Source: Welwitschia mirabilis
Taxonomy: Eukaryota > Gnetophyta > Gnetopsida > Welwitschiales
Direction of reading: 5' to 3'
Length of the DNA stretch: 48,816 nucleotides
Assembly: GCA_051453625.1 (NCBI GenBank)
Contig: JBOZIK010000001.1
Coordinates: 122,516,644-122,565,459 of the forward strand
A model generated the notes under the pieces. That model was not told the origin of the DNA. It made no database searches and was given only the letters and a program-made list of their open reading frames with translations. The position numbers and the translations under genes were made by a program. Below, in pieces: positions 45,210 through 48,816 of the stretch (positions are counted from its first letter, which is position 1; each line of letters opens with the position of its first letter).

Positions 45210-45896
45210 AAAACTAATCATTACAGTTTTCTTGATAACAATTTTAAAGGGAAGAGTTACCAGGAGGAAAGGGTGGGAGGGGAATATCACGAGGGTGAAT
45301 GCTGTTTGGCTAAAGCATGTCTTGCTCTCCTTCGAAAAAGGGAAATCCTGTCTTGGGAGAGGGGACTTTCCATTCGTTTCTTCTTCTGCAGAAGCCCCGA
45401 TGAGCATCGCAGTATCGCTCGTCACATCTTCCATCGGAGCGATCTCTCAAGCTCTCCTAGTCGAAGCCATAAGGATCACTGATTGTACCTAAGGTTTCTT
45501 GGACTTCATCATCAGAAGCCACCAAAAGATGCTAAAAGCTTCTATTCCAAATAAGGTCTACACATTGAAGATCGCCTGTCTCTCAAAGGGATTTTCCAGC
45601 TGCATCACTGTTAATGCTAGGAATAAAATGCCTCAAAGTCTTAGGCCCAAAATAACATTTGATAGAGCTTTTTCCGCTGATACTACTATAACAGAGCCGC
45701 ATTTTTGCATTATCGATGGTGTCTCCTTGGCGATCCATCTAATAATTACTCACTGGCAAGTCAACATTACTCAGAGGCCCTTTCTCCAGAACGAAACTTA
45801 ACTAGAATGCATATTAGGGCTGCCTTGAGTGCTTCACGTACATGTCCGCCATCGCTTGAATCTTCTGATCTTGAAGTCCTTCCTCAAGCAACGTAG
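45210..45896 (+). pseudogene. Pseudogene patch 5 (possible last exon)
   Basis: One frame can be followed from about 45230 to a TAG at 45894. It starts KSYQEERVGGEYHEGECCLA, continues LALLRKREILSWERGLSIRF and SPDEHRSIARHIFHRSDLSS, then after a stop LYLRFLGLHHQKPPKDAKSF and GLHIEDRLSLKGIF. A stop-rich middle follows, and RAAFLHYRWCLLGDPSNNYS and NLTRMHIRAALSASRTCPPS close it. The first third is the best preserved and least disordered part of the pseudogene and would be the best search query. The family is not recognised. Confidence 0.42.
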
Positions 45897-46386
45897 AATC
45901 TGAAACAACTGCGGCAATGATTTAGGTTCTTGCTTAGGTTGCTATGCTTGTTGGGGCTGTGTAATATTCATGTCGCACTGACTTTATCATATCTCTCTTA
46001 CTCGTTACTCACAGCGCATTGGCTATGATCTTTTACTCTGCTTAGTAAGACCCTTAAATATACCTTTTCTTCCTCTCTTTCCTTACCTACATTTTATTCT
46101 TGTATTGCATTATTTTTTAATTCAAACTGTACAATAACTGGGTTTGTACTCATTAAGTTTTAAATTTTTTTACTTTAAAATTAAATAATGTTATGCATTA
46201 TATAGAATGTTTCTCTTAAAAAAAAGGAGATCTTAGAATTTTATGTTTTCTTGTTAATAAACTGAAACAAACCTCTTCTATAACCTTTTCCCAGAAACCT
46301 TTTCTTTCCAGCCACACCCTTTTGATTTAATTTTAGCCAACTAGGATTGTTCCCAGGTTCCATTGCACCCTAGGGATAAAGCGAGA
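45897..46386. other. No gene seen; 3' flank of the pseudogene
   Basis: T-rich sequence without open frames of note. It could include a 3' UTR, but no clear polyadenylation signal context was established. Confidence 0.4.
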
Positions 46387-46688
46387 GGCAACCATCTATC
46401 CAAATAAGTTAATGAGTTAGCTCATTCTTCACCTACGTGTTGGACGCACCACCTTCATTCTTTTCCTCCTTCATGGTCCCTTGCCCANNNNNNNNNNNNN
46501 NNNNNNNNNNNNNNNNNNNNNNNNNNNNNNNNNNNNNNNNNNNNNNNNNNNNNNNNNNNNNNNNNNNNNNNNNNNNNNNNNNNNNNNGGCAACCATCTAT
46601 CCAAATAAGTTAATGAGTTAGTTCATTCTTCACCTATGTGTTGGACGCACCACCTTCCTTCTTTTCCTCCTCCATGGTCCCTTGCCCA
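46387..46688. repeat. 101-bp direct duplication around a 100-N gap
   Basis: 46387-46487 and 46588-46688 are both 101 bp and differ at four positions. The two copies abut the 100-N gap (46488-46587) exactly on both sides. This is the clearest case of a gap flanked by the same sequence, which usually means two contig ends that should overlap. Confidence 0.92.
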
Positions 46689-46949
46689 AAAAACGTAGGC
46701 CAAAAGGGGGGACTATTGATAATGATTAGAAAGGATATAGAATATAGGAGAATTGAAATGAATAAATGGTATCAAACAATAGCATCACAAGATTGGTGAT
46801 TTGTTAATATATAGAATTTCCAAAGCCTAATGGAAAAGTATAGGTTATGAAGGAAACCTAAGAAAAACAAGAGAACCAAAAGTGTATAAGAATTGAATAT
46901 TTCAAGCAAACATTATACAAATGGGGAAAAAAGAAAGGATAGATGGTTA

Positions 46950-48400
46950 AATGTCATGGTAACAAGAGTAAAGAGTCTGATAAATACGTTATAGCTAATA
47001 GATCTTCTACTCCAAAAGGTTCAATACACATGGTCGAATAAAAGAAAAGACATAGCTAGAATTCTTTCAAGAATTAATAGAGCCTTAGTATCCTTAAATC
47101 CGCTAAGAGATAAAATATGAATTTTAGAAGGGAAGAGTCGACTGTTCTCTGATCAAAGATATATATTTCTAATAATAGATAGAATGCAAATAAGACATAC
47201 CCATTTCACATTTGAAAATGCTTAGTTAGAGGAAGAAGAGGTGAAGACTTTTATAGAGGAAGGTGGCAAGTAGACTATCAAGATCGAATACAATCCTTGT
47301 AGAAGAACCTTCAAAGAATAAAGTTGTGGTTGAAGGAATGGAGTAAAAAATGTAGAACAAGATTTAATAGGAAGAAGGCACTAAAACAACAAATCAAAGT
47401 AGTCCAAGTAGAACAGGAAAAGGACTACACTTACATGAAGAAGAATGGCATAACTCATGGAAACTCCATCAGATTTGAAAGTAGGAGAAATAATATTGGA
47501 AACAAAGATTGCATATGAACTAGTTGAAGAATGGAGATAAAGATTTGAAGTTCTTTTTGAGGATGGTTAATGAAAAATAATAGATTAACATAATTAATCG
47601 TATTTGTTGATATGATGACATATACCAAAAAAAAAAAAATTATGTGCACAGTATTTGTCAGAAATCTACAAGATTTATAAGTAGCAAAGGAGGATAATGC
47701 AATGTCAACCTTATGGCTTACATCCTAGCAGGGGGAGAACCCCCTAAGAAGTTTGGAAATAAATGAAGTTTGGAAGGTGCTTTAACAAGTAAAACTTAAT
47801 TAAAGCCTAAGTCTAGATGGATGAACAGTGAAATTCTTTTGCAAATATTGGGAAATGTTTGGGGGGTCACTAGAAAAATCCTTTAAGAAGGCTTTGGAAT
47901 TGAGATCCATACTGCACGCTTGAAATAACGTCCATGTAATCATGATCACAAGGTTTTAGACCCATTGGAGTCTATAATGTACTATACAAACTTTTCTCCA
48001 AAGTTCTAGTAAATCAAATCTAACCTTACTTGCAACGTATAGTTAGACCAAACAGAGCAGGATTTTTAGAAAATAAAAGTATCCTCGATCATGTGATATT
48101 TAATCATGAGTTTTTTTTTTTTTAATAAGATAAAGATGAGAGCTTGTGCATTTAAGTTGGATATTAAAAAGACTTATGGTAGTGTATACTTGGGATTCCT
48201 AAATAATGTTCTATAAAATAAGTAATTCCCTTCAGAATTTACCAAGCTAATCTTGCATTTGTAGAGAACACCCAGGTTCAACATAAAAATTACTCATTCA
48301 TGGCTGTTTTAGTGCAAGAAGCGGGATATGGTAGGGGAACCTCCTTTCATCATATCTCTTTATAATTATACTCGATGTCTTACATGATTATTATTATGGA
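46950..48400 (+). pseudogene. L1-like LINE ORF2 relic (endonuclease end and RT)
   Basis: The plus strand from 46959 reads VTRVKSLINTL*LIDLLLQK, then VQYTWSNKRKDIARILSRIN, matching the L1 endonuclease boxes 'TWxN' (47025-47045) and 'SRIDRAL' (Asp now Asn). SDQRYIFLIIDRMQIRHTHF and an acidic stretch follow. RT blocks appear in changing frames: LDGWTVKFFCKYWEMFG (about 47810), PIGVYNVLYKLFSKVLVNQI (about 47965), RIVRPNRAGFLENKSILDHV (about 48030), and LGIPK with VENTQ (48190-48270). The catalytic ADD box was not identified with confidence. Neither the ORF2 start nor the 3' tail is visible, so the copy is truncated or continues right of the window. Confidence 0.8.
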
Positions 48401-48816
48401 TTAGTTTTTACTCTGCTTTCTATCATTGTAAATATTATGAATTTCAAGGTTGTCTTAGGATGCAGATCTTAGTGAAGCAAAATCTAACTTTTACCAATAT
48501 TATTAGGACTTCTATTTGAAGTAAAACCCCAATGTCATTATTCTTAGAGGATAATATGCAATAGTTAAATAGTAAAGCTTACACAAAACCAAATTCATAA
48601 CCATCACAAAATGATTAGGTATTGTAAAAGAATAAAAGAGGAAGAGTGTTGTAAACTAATGGATTGAGTTAGGAATGAGGTATAGCCCTTAACATCTAGC
48701 ATGACCATAATAATACTAATAAGAGTCTTAATGAAAATAGCTTGTTCTATAGTTATTTCAAAGGAATCATGTTAAGCATCCATTAAAGCTATAGCATGAT
48801 GACATAATTTCATCCA

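Larger units (their letters stand above)
39089..45896 (+). pseudogene. Unidentified multi-exon pseudogene (span)
   Basis: Several plus-strand patches keep coding character over long distances: 39089-39445, 39683-40497, 43552-43769, 43949-44767 and 45210-45896. Each holds 70-230 codons interrupted by one to eight stops or single-base frameshifts. Between them the sequence looks intronic. The third patch has a pyrimidine tract plus CAG acceptor and a GTAAGC donor, so introns are retained and the copy is not a processed retrocopy. The encoded sequence is Ser-rich, mostly hydrophilic and apparently disordered except for the last part. I could not recognise the family, and whether all patches belong to one gene is an inference from strand, order and similar decay. 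It does not resemble any transposon protein I know. Confidence 0.45.

Noticed and set aside
1-48816. tRNA, rRNA, snoRNA, CRISPR or riboswitch
   Set aside because: No cloverleaf boxes, conserved rRNA cores or regularly spaced repeats were noticed on either strand. A covariance-model scan could not be run.
1-48816. A complete previously undescribed functional system
   Set aside because: Apart from SF3B4 exon 1, every long frame is broken or unassigned. The unknown pseudogene at 39-46 kb and the hAT-like element are the only real candidates for novelty, and neither can be called a working system from this sequence.

Overview
This window looks like nuclear DNA of a large-genome seed plant, most likely a gymnosperm. 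That is an inference from three things: a plant-type SF3B4 (SAP49) first exon, plant Copia, Gypsy and L1 elements in very advanced decay, and long AT-rich stretches without genes. No taxon-specific marker is visible. The window is mostly old transposable elements. Only one short coding segment, SF3B4 exon 1, looks intact and functional.

Layout. 1-730: relic of a Copia gag on the plus strand. 1232-1283: a C-run/G-run hairpin. 1584-6931: a structurally complete but inactive Copia element on the minus strand, with 302-bp LTRs, a 5-bp target duplication, and recognisable PBS and PPT. Its 3' LTR is split by a nested hAT-like non-autonomous DNA transposon at 1775-2371. 7441-7753: an LTR-like remnant. 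7754-11338: non-coding DNA with more CpG than the sequence further right. 11339-11492: exon 1 of the splicing-factor gene SF3B4 on the minus strand, with a consensus splice donor and a CpG-bearing 5' region up to about 11760. The remaining exons were not found to the left, so intron 1 would have to exceed 11 kb and contain the Copia element, unless the gene is truncated.

11760-38000 is strikingly AT-rich and CpG-poor. It holds a very old Gypsy element of Tat/Athila type (about 14.3-26.2 kb, plus strand) with diverged LTRs, gag zinc knuckle, protease, reverse transcriptase and RNase H, but no integrase that I can recognise. It also holds an L1-like LINE on the minus strand (about 30.6-34.8 kb, ORF1 and ORF2) and a second LINE ORF1 relic on the plus strand (about 36.3-36.95 kb).

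38900-45900 is less AT-rich and does not look like a transposon. It has several long plus-strand reading-frame patches broken by stops and frameshifts, including one patch flanked by good splice sites. I read it as an unprocessed multi-exon pseudogene of unknown identity. 46950-48400 is another L1 ORF2 relic on the plus strand.

There are 12 runs of N. Six are exactly 100 N, and four of those six are flanked by near-identical direct copies (24-469 bp), so the local order and copy number there should be treated with caution. I saw no tRNA, rRNA, CRISPR or other RNA gene.
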